Source: a bacterium (lineage in GTDB: Bacteria > UBA8248). From it: 64,000 bases of DNA. Each line of letters starts with the position of its first letter. Within the stretch, counting starts at the first letter, position 1. Shown here piece after piece: positions 7,869 through 16,909 of this stretch. Position numbers and translations under genes: made by a program. The notes under the pieces are model-generated. The model worked only from the letters and a program-made list of their open reading frames with translations. It did not search any database and was not told the origin of the DNA. The stretch spans positions 1 to 64,000 of the forward strand of contig JAJEJD010000015.1 of assembly GCA_022828125.1 (NCBI GenBank), written 5' to 3'.

Positions 7869-10003
7869 AGGTTCGCTTCCCCCTGCGCCACGGGCGGTTG
7901 GTTGCGGCCCCTCAGCAAGGTCAGCGACTCTCCCGCGAGAAGGTAGGAATCGCCCGAGTGGATCCGCCAGGCCCATCCCTTTTCATCGAATTCAGCCGTA
8001 TCCATTACCACGGTCCATCTCTTCTTTCTGTCTTCTTCGAGGAAAAAGAAGGGTATCGCCTCATGGTGCGCGTTCATGAGAACCATGAAAATATCACGAT
8101 TCCTGGGCCCAAGCCGAGAAAAATGTTCGCCGCCCGGCGCCTCTCTCAGCCTGAAGCCGAAACACTTCATGAAGTGCACATCCCACTCTTCGGCACTCAT
8201 TTCATGGCCCAGGTGGTGAAGCCAGACGATCCCGGGTCTGTCCATCCCGTGCAGGTTTCTTTTCGGGAAAATCTCCATCCGCCGAAACGCCGTCTGAGAC
8301 CCGGTCCAGCGGATCAGGTGTTTGACGAAAGAGAGCAGATTTCCGTTTTTCTCCGCCAGACTCCAATCCACCCAGGAGGTCTCGTTGTCCTGGCAATAGG
8401 CGTTGTTGTTCCCCGACTGCGTGCGGCCGAACTCGTCTCCCGCCTGGAGCATCGGCACGCCCTGGGAGAGGAACAGGCTCGCGAGCAGATTGCGCTTGCG
8501 ACGCGCGCGCATGGTCGATACGAAGGGGTCGTCCGTCGGGCCTTCCACCCCGCCGTTCCAGCTATGGTTCTCATCCGCGCCGTCTTTGTTGCCCTCCCCG
8601 TTCGCTGCGTTGTGCTTGTGCTGAAAGCTCACCAGATCCTCGAGCGTGAGCCCGTCGTGGCAGGCGACGTAGTTCAGGCTCGCCTGGGGCGAACGCCCGC
8701 CGGCCTCGAAAACGTCGCTGCTCCCCGTCAGGCGCGTGGCGAACTCCGCCGCCTGATTGAAATCCGCGCGCCAGAACCGGCGCGCCGCGTCGCGGTACTC
8801 CCCGTTCCACTCCGTCCAGCCCGTCGGGAAATTCCCGAGTTGATAACCCTCCTCGCCCAGATCCCAGGGTTCGGCAATGAGCTTGCGCTTCGAGAGCACC
8901 GGGTCGTCCGCGACCGTCCTGAAAAACGCGGATTCGGGGTCGAAGCCCCTCCCGGTGCGCGCGAGGGAGGGAGCGAGGTCGAACCGGAAACCATCGACGT
9001 GGAACTCCTCCGCCCAGCAGCGCAGGCTGTCCACGATGAGGCGCAGGACCGCCGGATGCGAGACGTTCAGCGAGTTGCCGCAGCCGGTGGTGTCGACGTA
9101 GCGGCTCTCATCCTCAGGCTTCACGCGGTAATAGGCCCTGTTGTCCAGCCCGCGAAAAGAGAGATGCGGACCCCGGAAATCCCCCTCCCCGGTGTGGTTG
9201 TAGACCACGTCGAGAATTACCTCGATTCCCGCGAGGTGATACGTCTTCACCATCTCCTTGAACTCATCAACCTGCCCGCCCCGGTCGCCGCGGCTGGAAA
9301 AGCGCGCATCGGGCGCGAAAAAGCCGAGCGTCGCGTACCCCCAATAATTGGAAAGCCCCAGTATCTGGAGACGCTGCTCGGAGACCCGGTGATGAACGGG
9401 CAAAAGCTCGATGGCCGTCACGCCCAGATCTTTCAGGTATTCGACCACGGACGGGTGGGCCAGGCCCGAATACGTGCCCCGGAGCTCTTCGGGCACGTCG
9501 GGATGCCGCATGGTGAAGCCTTTGACGTGCAGCTCGTATACGACGGTCTCGGACCAGGGCGTCCCGGGCGGGGAGACCTCCTCCCAATCGAAGGAAGAAT
9601 CCACGAGCACGCTCTTGGGCGCCGCATGCGCGTTGTCTCTTGCATCGAAATGGTGAATGTCGCCATCCCGGTAGGCGTACATCTCCTCGCACCAGTGAAC
9701 GCCGCCCGCAATCGCCCGTGCATACGGATCCAGCAGCACCTTGTAACCGTTGAAGCGATGCCCATGCGCGGGGTCATAAGGGCCGTGGACGCGGAATCCA
9801 TAGGGCAGGCCCGCTTCGAGGCCTTCCACCTCCGCGCGCCAGACGTCGCCTTCCCGAGCAAGAGGGACACGCGCCGTCTCCCTGCCGTGGTCATGCGGGT
9901 CGAACAGGCAAAGCTCGACACCCTCCGCGTGCTCAGAGAAAAGGGAAAACCGCACGCCCCCATCCATCCACTCGGCGCCCAGGCGCCCTTCCGGCTGATT
10001 CAT
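7865..10003 (-). CDS. glgX: Glycogen debranching enzyme GlgX (GH13)
   Basis: Hydrolyses alpha-1,6 branches of limit-dextrin glycogen. An N-terminal carbohydrate-binding module (about residues 10-130) precedes the catalytic barrel. Signatures are VVYNHTGEG, DGFRFDLAPSLAR (nucleophile), LIAEPWDLG (acid/base) and YVACHDGLTLEDLVS (stabilising Asp). Its 712 aa match GlgX/isoamylase-type enzymes. The ATG at 10003 has GGGAG about 5 bases upstream. It is the first gene of the glgX-glgB pair. Confidence 0.96.
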   Translation of the reverse strand: MNQPEGRLGAEWMDGGVRFSLFSEHAEGVELCLFDPHDHGRETARVPLAREGDVWRAEVEGLEAGLPYGFRVHGPYDPAHGHRFNGYKVLLDPYARAIAGGVHWCEEMYAYRDGDIHHFDARDNAHAAPKSVLVDSSFDWEEVSPPGTPWSETVVYELHVKGFTMRHPDVPEELRGTYSGLAHPSVVEYLKDLGVTAIELLPVHHRVSEQRLQILGLSNYWGYATLGFFAPDARFSSRGDRGGQVDEFKEMVKTYHLAGIEVILDVVYNHTGEGDFRGPHLSFRGLDNRAYYRVKPEDESRYVDTTGCGNSLNVSHPAVLRLIVDSLRCWAEEFHVDGFRFDLAPSLARTGRGFDPESAFFRTVADDPVLSKRKLIAEPWDLGEEGYQLGNFPTGWTEWNGEYRDAARRFWRADFNQAAEFATRLTGSSDVFEAGGRSPQASLNYVACHDGLTLEDLVSFQHKHNAANGEGNKDGADENHSWNGGVEGPTDDPFVSTMRARRKRNLLASLFLSQGVPMLQAGDEFGRTQSGNNNAYCQDNETSWVDWSLAEKNGNLLSFVKHLIRWTGSQTAFRRMEIFPKRNLHGMDRPGIVWLHHLGHEMSAEEWDVHFMKCFGFRLREAPGGEHFSRLGPRNRDIFMVLMNAHHEAIPFFFLEEDRKKRWTVVMDTAEFDEKGWAWRIHSGDSYLLAGESLTLLRGRNQPPVAQGEANL

Positions 10004-10278
10004 CTTTCTCCCACCTGGAAAATTTCATCGCTCCCGACAAACAAAATCGCGAGCCGTCAAACGCATCCACGCAAAATCCACACTGCATTGACACATCATA
10101 CCCGATTTTTGTTGTGGTTTTATTACACGGACCTTCAAAAACCGGGTTGAATCGCCCTTCGTCTATCTCAAGGCTCTCGCGGCGCCCGGCTCGGCTTCAC
10201 CTTTTTCAGGAAAAGGCTGTAGAATCGCCGCGTCCATCGCAAGGCCGAAACGTCGAATCCATGCCAAAGGAGAGCACC

Positions 10279-11448
10279 TTGAAGATCATCGATATCCGCG
10301 AGACGGTGGTTCCCATTCAATCGGACCTGAGAAACGCGTTCATCGATTTTTCGCTGATGACGGTGAGCGTCGCCGCCATCCTCACGGACGTGGTGCGCGA
10401 CGGGAGGCGCGTCGTCGGCTTCGGCTTCAACTCGAACGGACGCTACGCCCAGCAGGGGCTTTTGCGCGAGCGCTTCATCCCCAGGCTCAGAGAAGCGGAG
10501 CCCGAGTCACTGCTGAACGAGGCGGAATCGAACTTCGAGCCCGCCAAAATCTGGGACTGCATGATGAAGAACGAAAAGCCCGGCGGGCACGGCGACCGCT
10601 CCGTCGCCGTGGGCATCATCGACATGGCCGTGTGGGACATGGTGGCCAAAATCGAGGAAAAACCGCTCTACCGCCACCTCGCGGATACCTATCGCGATGG
10701 AGAGTGCGATGAGAAGGTATCCGTCTACGCCGCCGGTGGGTATTACTATCCGGGCAAGGACCTGAAAGCCCTCCAGAACGAGATGCGGAGCTATCTCGAT
10801 CGCGGCTACACCACGGTGAAGATGAAGATAGGCGGTGAGGCGCTCGACGACGACTTGAGGAGAATCGAGGCGGTGCTCGAGGTCGTGGGCGAGGGGCGGA
10901 ACCTGGCGGTGGACGCCAACGGGAAATTCGATCTGGAAACCGCCGTCGCCTACGCCGAGGCGCTGGCGCCCTACGACCTCCACTGGTACGAGGAGGCGGG
11001 CGACCCGCTCGATTACGCGCTCCAGGCCGAACTCGCCAGGCACTACGACAAGCCCATGGCGACGGGCGAGAACCTCTTCTCCACCCAGGACGCGAGAAAC
11101 CTGATCCGCTACGGGGGGATGCGGCCGGGCGTGGACATCCTGCAGTTCGACTGCGCGCTGAGCTACGGCCTGGTGGAGTATCTGAGAACGCTCAAGATGG
11201 CGGAAGAGCACGGCTGGTCGTCCCGCTCGTTCATCCCCCACGGCGGTCACCAGCTCTCGCTCAACATCGCGGGCGGGCTGGGTCTGGGAGGCAGCGAGTC
11301 CTACCCCGACGTGTTCAAGCCCTTCAACGGCTTCGCCGACGGCGTGGCGGTGGAAGACGGCTACGTCGGCTTTCCCGACCTGCCCGGCCTCGGCATCGAG
11401 GACAAGGCGGCTCTGAAAGACGTGCTGAAGGAACTCTCCGAAACCTAA
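10279..11448 (+). CDS. Enolase-superfamily dehydratase, D(-)-tartrate dehydratase-like
   Basis: A mandelate racemase/muconate-lactonizing-type enzyme that probably dehydrates an acid sugar or hydroxy acid. Visible active-site elements are the KMK of TTVKMKIGG, the metal ligands in AVDANG, EEAGDP and GENLF, and the His in FIPHGGHQLSLN. The stretch from PMATGENLFS to the C-terminus closely resembles what I recall of D-tartrate dehydratase (TarD), so that substrate is my best guess. The TTG at 10279 has AAGGAG 7 bases upstream and gives MKIIDIRE, a typical family start. An ATG at 10261 is the alternative. Confidence 0.85.
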   Translation: MKIIDIRETVVPIQSDLRNAFIDFSLMTVSVAAILTDVVRDGRRVVGFGFNSNGRYAQQGLLRERFIPRLREAEPESLLNEAESNFEPAKIWDCMMKNEKPGGHGDRSVAVGIIDMAVWDMVAKIEEKPLYRHLADTYRDGECDEKVSVYAAGGYYYPGKDLKALQNEMRSYLDRGYTTVKMKIGGEALDDDLRRIEAVLEVVGEGRNLAVDANGKFDLETAVAYAEALAPYDLHWYEEAGDPLDYALQAELARHYDKPMATGENLFSTQDARNLIRYGGMRPGVDILQFDCALSYGLVEYLRTLKMAEEHGWSSRSFIPHGGHQLSLNIAGGLGLGGSESYPDVFKPFNGFADGVAVEDGYVGFPDLPGLGIEDKAALKDVLKELSET

Positions 11449-11469
11449 ACGAACGCGGGCATCATCTCT

Positions 11470-12774
11470 TCACGACACCCGAAGCGCGACCCGGTGCATC
11501 GTGTTGTTGAGGTATCCCTTCGGGTTCCAGTCGATGGTGTGGGGCTGCATCACCCCCGCGCTGTCGGTCGCCCGCGCCCAGACCTCGTAGTACCCGGCTT
11601 CGGGCAGCCTTACGTCGGCGCGGAAGTTCTGCCAGGCGCCGTCGTTCACGGGGGCGTCCAGCACAGCCGGCTTCCAGGTCGCGCCGAAATCATGGGAGAG
11701 GTCGACCGCGGCGACCGTCCGGTCTCCCGACCAGGCATGGCCGCGCACCTCCACGGCGCGCCCCGACGCCGCCCCGTTCGCGGGGTGAGTGATCAGCGAT
11801 TTGACGGGCATCCGCTCGATGATGACGAAATCTTTCTCCTCCACCTTCTCGCCCGGCTCGATCCTGTATCGCGGCACGCGGTAGGAGGCGCCGGTCATCC
11901 TGGGGCCGTCGTGAACGACGTCGCGGAGGTAGATGCGCCGGAGCCACTTCTGAGAGCACGACCCCGGCCAGCCGGGGACGACGAGCCGCAGCGGCGCTCC
12001 GTTCATCGGATGAATCGGGCCGCCGTTCTGTCCAAAGGCGATGAGCACGCCCTCCGTCATCGCCTTGGCGATCGGCACGCCGCGCGAGATGGGCAGCTTG
12101 CCCGGCTCACCGGAGAGGTCCCCGTCAGCGCCGACGTGGGCGGTGTAGACGACGCCGGGCCGCACGCCGGCCGCCGCCAGCACGTCTTTCAGCCGCACCC
12201 CCGTCCACTCCGAACAGGCGACCGCCCCGTGGGTCCACTGGGTTCCCTTCACCGGCGGTTTGAAGAAGGCCCGCCCATTGCCCCCGCATTCGATGACGAG
12301 GGCCTTCGTGACGACTTCGAACCGCGACCGCAGCTCGGCGATCGACAAGGTCATGGGACGCTCCACGAGGCCATCGACGGTGAGGGCCCAGGCGTCCGCT
12401 GACGCTTCGGCGGGCGGGACGCCGTTGTTGCGAATGAAATGCCGGGATGTCGGGGTGATCAGGTCGTCGAGCAGATGGGGCGGAGTCTCGGCATTCATCG
12501 GCCTTTTGTTCAGCAGCGTCAGGCCGTCTTTTCCGATCAGCACGCTCTCGTCGGCGAATGCCGCCGGAATGAGCCCCGCCGGCATGTTGCGGTGAAACGG
12601 GATCGCCGCGCCCACCATCGCCGCCATGGCGGCAAGCCCGGCGCCCCGCAGAAAGCCGCGCCGATCGAGACAGGATTCCCGTCCGAAAAAGGCGCGGTCC
12701 GCCGCCACCGGGTCCTCGGCGAAGAATTCGTGTATATCCGGGTTTTCAGAGGATGCGGATTCCTCTTTCGGCAT
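11470..12774 (-). CDS. TAT-exported sulfite-oxidase-family molybdoenzyme
   Basis: Predicted periplasmic molybdopterin oxidoreductase of 434 aa. It has a twin-arginine signal (DRRGFLRGAGLAAMAAMVGAA, roughly residues 37-57) after an unusually long N-region. The molybdenum-coordinating Cys is in VIECGGNGRAFF, and the C-terminal dimerisation domain shows WSGDRTVAAVDLS and YEVWARATDSAG. The fold is that of SorA/SoxC and plant sulfite oxidase, but the true substrate is open. AAAAGGAGG precedes the ATG at 12774. It is last in a minus-strand trio with the LLM and CitE-like genes. Confidence 0.88.
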   Translation of the reverse strand: MPKEESASSENPDIHEFFAEDPVAADRAFFGRESCLDRRGFLRGAGLAAMAAMVGAAIPFHRNMPAGLIPAAFADESVLIGKDGLTLLNKRPMNAETPPHLLDDLITPTSRHFIRNNGVPPAEASADAWALTVDGLVERPMTLSIAELRSRFEVVTKALVIECGGNGRAFFKPPVKGTQWTHGAVACSEWTGVRLKDVLAAAGVRPGVVYTAHVGADGDLSGEPGKLPISRGVPIAKAMTEGVLIAFGQNGGPIHPMNGAPLRLVVPGWPGSCSQKWLRRIYLRDVVHDGPRMTGASYRVPRYRIEPGEKVEEKDFVIIERMPVKSLITHPANGAASGRAVEVRGHAWSGDRTVAAVDLSHDFGATWKPAVLDAPVNDGAWQNFRADVRLPEAGYYEVWARATDSAGVMQPHTIDWNPKGYLNNTMHRVALRVS

Positions 12775-12822
12775 GGCGTCCTCCTTTTGCGGACAACCGC
12801 TCGGAGAAAATCGCACTGAATC

Positions 12823-13827
12823 CTAGACGAACTCGGGCATCACCTCTTCGGCGAAACGCTCGAGCGTCCTCAGGACGAGTTCCTGCGGCATCCCCGGCCA
12901 CTGCACCCGGAACGCCATGTGGTCCACGCCCAGCTCGTCGCGGTGGCGCCTGATGTCCTCGGCCACATCCTCGGCCGAGCCGATGAGGAACCTGTCGGAG
13001 CGAAGCTCATCGAGCGGCATCCTGAGCGTGTCGCTGCTCGGCAGCGCCTCGCTCTGGCCCCACTTCACATAGACGTTGTATTTCACAGCCAGGTAATCCG
13101 CGCACTCGCGAAAGGCGCTCTCCCTGTCCTTGCCGATGAACATCTCCTTGATGACGGGCGTCGCATCGGGCGCGCCCTTGCCGTGGGCTTCGCGCTCTTC
13201 GTGAAACATCTCCATCTGGCGCTTCAGGGTGTCGAAGCGTGCGTGGGGATTCAGGAACCACGCCTCCCCCATCCTGGCGGCGCGCTTCACCGCGCCGTCG
13301 CCGTTCGCCGCTATCCAGATGGGCGGCCTGGGCCGCTGGATGGGACGCATGGTGAGATTGACGTCCTGAAGCTGGACGACCTCGCCCTCATAATCGAGCG
13401 TTCCCTCCTCCAGCAGGCGGGTGACGGCTTCGAGTTTCTCCTCAAAGGCCTTCACGCGATACGGTTTCGTGAGGCCGAACGCGCGGTATTCGGGTTCGCG
13501 GTAGCCCAGCCCCACGCCGAGGACGAAGCGGCCCTTCGTCATGGCGTCGAGTGTGGCGACCTGTTCGGCCACGTCCACCGGATTGTGAAGCGCGAGCAAG
13601 AGGATGCCCGTGCCGACGGTCATATCGCCCGCGTGGGCCGCCACCTGGGCGACGCTCGGCCAGGTCTGCATCATCCATACGCCCTCGGTGAGGTAGTGCT
13701 GTCCGCACCACACGCTGTGAAAGCCCAGGTCACTGATGAGGCGCACCTGTTCGAGATGCTCCTCCCAGCGTTCTGCGGGGTCGTCCCCCAGGGAATGCTG
13801 GTTCATGACGAACATGCCGAATTTCAT
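12823..13827 (-). CDS. LLM-class flavin/F420-dependent oxidoreductase
   Basis: Luciferase-like TIM-barrel monooxygenase or dehydrogenase, 334 aa. Family segments are KFGMFVMNQHS at the N-terminus, VGTGILLLALHNPVDVAEQVATLD, GLGYREPEYRAFG and the C-terminal IGSAEDVAEDIRRH. Members use reduced FMN or F420. The ATG at 13827 has GAGAGG just upstream. A 22-base gap separates it from the CitE-like gene and a 48-base gap precedes the sulfite-oxidase-like gene, so the three look like one operon. Substrate unknown. Confidence 0.88.
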   Translation of the reverse strand: MKFGMFVMNQHSLGDDPAERWEEHLEQVRLISDLGFHSVWCGQHYLTEGVWMMQTWPSVAQVAAHAGDMTVGTGILLLALHNPVDVAEQVATLDAMTKGRFVLGVGLGYREPEYRAFGLTKPYRVKAFEEKLEAVTRLLEEGTLDYEGEVVQLQDVNLTMRPIQRPRPPIWIAANGDGAVKRAARMGEAWFLNPHARFDTLKRQMEMFHEEREAHGKGAPDATPVIKEMFIGKDRESAFRECADYLAVKYNVYVKWGQSEALPSSDTLRMPLDELRSDRFLIGSAEDVAEDIRRHRDELGVDHMAFRVQWPGMPQELVLRTLERFAEEVMPEFV

Positions 13828-13849
13828 ATCATCCTCTCGTTTTGTCGCG

Positions 13850-14755
13850 TCAATCCTTGGTTCCGAAATCATCGGCCAGGGCGATGACTTTTTCCGCCGC
13901 CTCGACCACGGGATAATCGATCATGCGCCCGCCGACGGAGACGCTCGCCTCCCCGCGCGCCGTCGCCTCCTCGAATGCCACAACCACCTCGCGCGCCTTT
14001 TCGACCTCCTCTTTCGTCGGCGTGAAGGCGTGGTTCACGATTTCTACCTGTTTGGGGTGGATGCAGAACTTGCCGAACATGCCGAGCGCGCGGCACCGCA
14101 CGGCGCTGGCCGCGAGACCCTCCTGATCATCCAGCGCAATCCAGACCGTGTCGAGCGGCTTCTCACGGCCCGCGGAGCGCGAGGCCACCGCGATGCGCGA
14201 GCGCGGGTAGTCGAAGGTGAATTCATCGCGCGGCCATTCGACGTCCAGATCGTTGGTGTAATCCCCCGCCCCGAAGGCGAGCTGGAATCGCCGCTCCCCC
14301 GTATCGGCGGAGGCGACCGCAAAGGCGTCTTCCACGCCCCGGGCGTTTTCGAGGATGGCGAGCAGGTGGACGCTCCCCGCCGCACAGCCCGTCGCCCTCT
14401 CCGCGTCGCGAAGCAGCCTGTCCGCCGCGAGTATCTGGCCGGCGTTCTCCGCCTTGGGCAGCACGATTCCCCGCAGCGCGGGCCCCACGACGGCCGCGAT
14501 GTCCTCCACACCGCAGGCGATGGAAAAACCCGTCACGTCGTCCAGCGGATTCACGCGCACGAAGACGTCCGCCCCGTCTTCTTCAGCTATTGTCTTGACC
14601 GCCGCCCCGAGCGCGGCGCGCGTCGAGTCCTTCTCATCGGCGGGAACGGCGTCTTCCAGGTCCAGAACGACGGCGTCGGCCCCGGCCTTGCCGACTTTCG
14701 CGAGCATTCTCTCCCTGTTTCCGGGGGCGAAGAGAATCGTCCGGTAGAGTTTCAT
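13850..14755 (-). CDS. HpcH/HpaI- or CitE-like CoA-ester lyase
   Basis: CitE-like member of the aldolase/citrate lyase beta family, 301 aa. Visible residues are RTILFAPGNRERM, the metal-binding VVLDLEDAVP, GIVLPKAEN, LAILENARGVEDA and FGAGDYTNDL, and the C-terminal GKFCIHPKQVEIVN. Such stand-alone proteins cleave or hydrolyse beta-hydroxyacyl-CoA or malyl/citramalyl-CoA esters. Start ATG 14755 has AAAGGAG 6-8 bases upstream. It is the first gene of the minus-strand trio and is divergent from the amidase. Confidence 0.88.
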   Translation of the reverse strand: MKLYRTILFAPGNRERMLAKVGKAGADAVVLDLEDAVPADEKDSTRAALGAAVKTIAEEDGADVFVRVNPLDDVTGFSIACGVEDIAAVVGPALRGIVLPKAENAGQILAADRLLRDAERATGCAAGSVHLLAILENARGVEDAFAVASADTGERRFQLAFGAGDYTNDLDVEWPRDEFTFDYPRSRIAVASRSAGREKPLDTVWIALDDQEGLAASAVRCRALGMFGKFCIHPKQVEIVNHAFTPTKEEVEKAREVVVAFEEATARGEASVSVGGRMIDYPVVEAAEKVIALADDFGTKD

Positions 14756-14951
14756 GAAAATCTCCTTTGCTTTCATCGTCTCAGATGATGTGCTTTTACC
14801 CCTGATGGCGTCGCTTGCCAAGCGATAGAGACCGGCCCGGCACACTATGGGCGTCCGCCGCGTTTTGGGACGAATGCCCGCTTTCGTTTCGGCCCGTCGG
14901 CGTATGGAATATAATCGCCCGAAACCAACGAAACCCCTTTGGAGAGTTTTC

Positions 14952-16628
14952 ATGAAACCCGATGAACTGTTGCACCGCCCCATCACGGAACTGGCTTCAT
15001 TGATCCAAAACGGCGAAGCGAAGCCGAGCGAGGTGCTCAAGGCCCACATCGCCAGAATCGAGGCCGCCGACCCGACCATCAACGCATTTATAAAGACCAC
15101 CTTCGAACTCGCCAGGGAACAGGCCGAACGGCTCGATTCCGAACTCGCGCAGGGAAACTGCCGCGGGCCGCTCCACGGGATTCCCATAGCGCTCAAGGAC
15201 TTGTTCGACCTGGAAGGTCACCCGACCACGGCGGGCAGCCGGATTCTGGGGGAAAGCGCGGCGAGCGAGACGGCGGAATGCGTGCGCAGGCTAGTGGATG
15301 CGGGGGCGGTGATCGTCGGAAAGACGAACCTGCAGGAATTCGCGCGCGGCGGCACCGGGGCGAACAGCGCATTCGGCCCGGCGCGAAACCCCTGGAGCCT
15401 CGAGCACACGCCCGGGGGAAGCAGCAGCGGCTCGGCCGCCTGCGTGGCGGCGGGGATGGCGGCGGCAGCACTCGGCTCCGACACGGGCGGCTCGGTGCGT
15501 CTGCCCGCCTCGTTCTGCAATCTGGTGGGCATCCGTTCCACCTACGGGCGGGTGAGCAGGGCCGGGGCCGTGCCGCTGGGACTCAGCTTCGACAACGTGG
15601 GCCCCCTCGCCCGAACGGTCGAGGACGCCGCTCTTCTCTTGCAGGCCATCGCAGGCCCCGACCCCAAAGACCCGACGACGGGCACGAGACCCGCGCCCGA
15701 TTTCCTGGAAACCGTGAACGAAGGCGTGGGCGGCATGACGCTGGGCGTTCCGACGAACCATTTCTGGCCGGGCGAGGACACAGAAGCGGAAGCTCTCGTC
15801 CGCGAGAGTATCTCCCGATATGAGGCGATGGGCGCGAACCTCGTGGAAGTGGAAATCCCCTGGGCGAGGCTCGGCCAGGTGGCCTACGCCGCGACGGTGG
15901 GGCCCGAGGGCGCGGAATACCACCGCAAATTCCTCGAAAGCCACCGTGACGGCTACGTCTCGCCGGGAGCGGATTTCTTCGAGTACAGCCTCTTCATTCC
16001 GGGCTGGCGCTACGTGCAGGCGCAAAAGGCGCGAACATTCTTCATCCGGCAGGCGGCGGAAGTATTCAGAAGTGTGGACGCCGTGCTCACGCCCACCGTC
16101 GCAGTCGCCCCGCCCACCATCGCGGATTGTCTCGACGGCATGAAGATGTGGCCGGTGGTGAGCGACAACACGGCCGCCTTCAGCACCATCGGCAACCCCG
16201 TCCTCCAAGTTCCTTGCGGCTTCACGAAAGCGGGCCTGCCCGTCGGCCTTCAGATTGCGGGGAGATGGGGGGATGAGGCGCGCCTGTTCCGCATCGGCAA
16301 GGCGCTGGAAAACGACAACCCGCTCTGGCGGATGAGGCCGCCCGAGGTCGACGAGCAGCCGCCCCCCGAACCATTCCCGGACGAAGGCTCCGCTTCCTCA
16401 TCCCAAGGAGGATCGGAGTCAGAAGCCGCAGCCCACATCCTCGCCATGGCGGAAACCATGGGCTATACGATCGACAGGGATAAAATATCACCGGAGGCGC
16501 TTGCCCAGGGCGCCTCGAACATGCTCGCGGGGCTAAAGCAACTGGACGGCCTCGACCTCGATGATTGCGAGCGCGCCGAAACGCTCAACCTGCTGGAGAT
16601 GGATTTCGACTCGATTCCCAGCCCGTAA
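14952..16628 (+). CDS. Amidase-signature enzyme with C-terminal extension
   Basis: Amidase-signature hydrolase, 558 aa. The Ser-cisSer-Lys triad is visible as Lys in GIPIALKDLFD, the Gly/Ser-rich GGSSSGSAACVAAG, and the nucleophile Ser in GSDTGGSVRLPASFCN. The start resembles GatA, but no gatB or gatC is nearby. After the usual end of the fold (AGRWGDEARLFRIGKALE) about 85 residues follow: a Pro/Ser/Gln-rich linker and a helical tail (AAAHILAMAETMGYTID to DFDSIPSP). The tail is unlike ordinary amidases and might be a recruited GatC-like or partner-binding segment. GGAGAG precedes the ATG. Confidence 0.88.
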   Translation: MKPDELLHRPITELASLIQNGEAKPSEVLKAHIARIEAADPTINAFIKTTFELAREQAERLDSELAQGNCRGPLHGIPIALKDLFDLEGHPTTAGSRILGESAASETAECVRRLVDAGAVIVGKTNLQEFARGGTGANSAFGPARNPWSLEHTPGGSSSGSAACVAAGMAAAALGSDTGGSVRLPASFCNLVGIRSTYGRVSRAGAVPLGLSFDNVGPLARTVEDAALLLQAIAGPDPKDPTTGTRPAPDFLETVNEGVGGMTLGVPTNHFWPGEDTEAEALVRESISRYEAMGANLVEVEIPWARLGQVAYAATVGPEGAEYHRKFLESHRDGYVSPGADFFEYSLFIPGWRYVQAQKARTFFIRQAAEVFRSVDAVLTPTVAVAPPTIADCLDGMKMWPVVSDNTAAFSTIGNPVLQVPCGFTKAGLPVGLQIAGRWGDEARLFRIGKALENDNPLWRMRPPEVDEQPPPEPFPDEGSASSSQGGSESEAAAHILAMAETMGYTIDRDKISPEALAQGASNMLAGLKQLDGLDLDDCERAETLNLLEMDFDSIPSP

Positions 16629-16897
16629 GGGGTTGTTGAAAAAGCCGCTCAGAGGGTAATGGCAACCTCCTTGAAAGGGAAATCCCATAAAGGCAACCCC
16701 CCCTACCCCCCCTTGTCAGGGGGGTATAAAAAGACAACGCGCCCCCGCCGGACTGAGGGGGGTTTTGCTCTTTCTTGCCCCCCTGACAAGGGGGGGTAGG
16801 GGGGGTTGCCTTTCGACGAGGGAGGTCGGCGGTTCGCACGAAAGCGGCCTTCCCGCTAAAGGCAATATCCCCCGACAAGGGGTTTTTCAACAGCCCC
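16629..16897. repeat. Composite inverted element, C/G-run copy 3 inside TTGAAAAA ends
   Basis: GGGGTTGTTGAAAAAGCCG (16629) and GGGGTTTTTCAACAGCCCC (ending 16897) are near reverse complements and act as terminal inverted repeats. Inside is copy 3 of the 28-base C/G-run palindrome (arms 16697-16724 and 16778-16805), whose spacer nearly matches that of copy 1. The element fills the gap between the amidase and alcohol dehydrogenase genes and could also end transcription from both sides. Confidence 0.8.
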
Positions 16898-16909
16898 CTT
16901 AAGAAAGGC

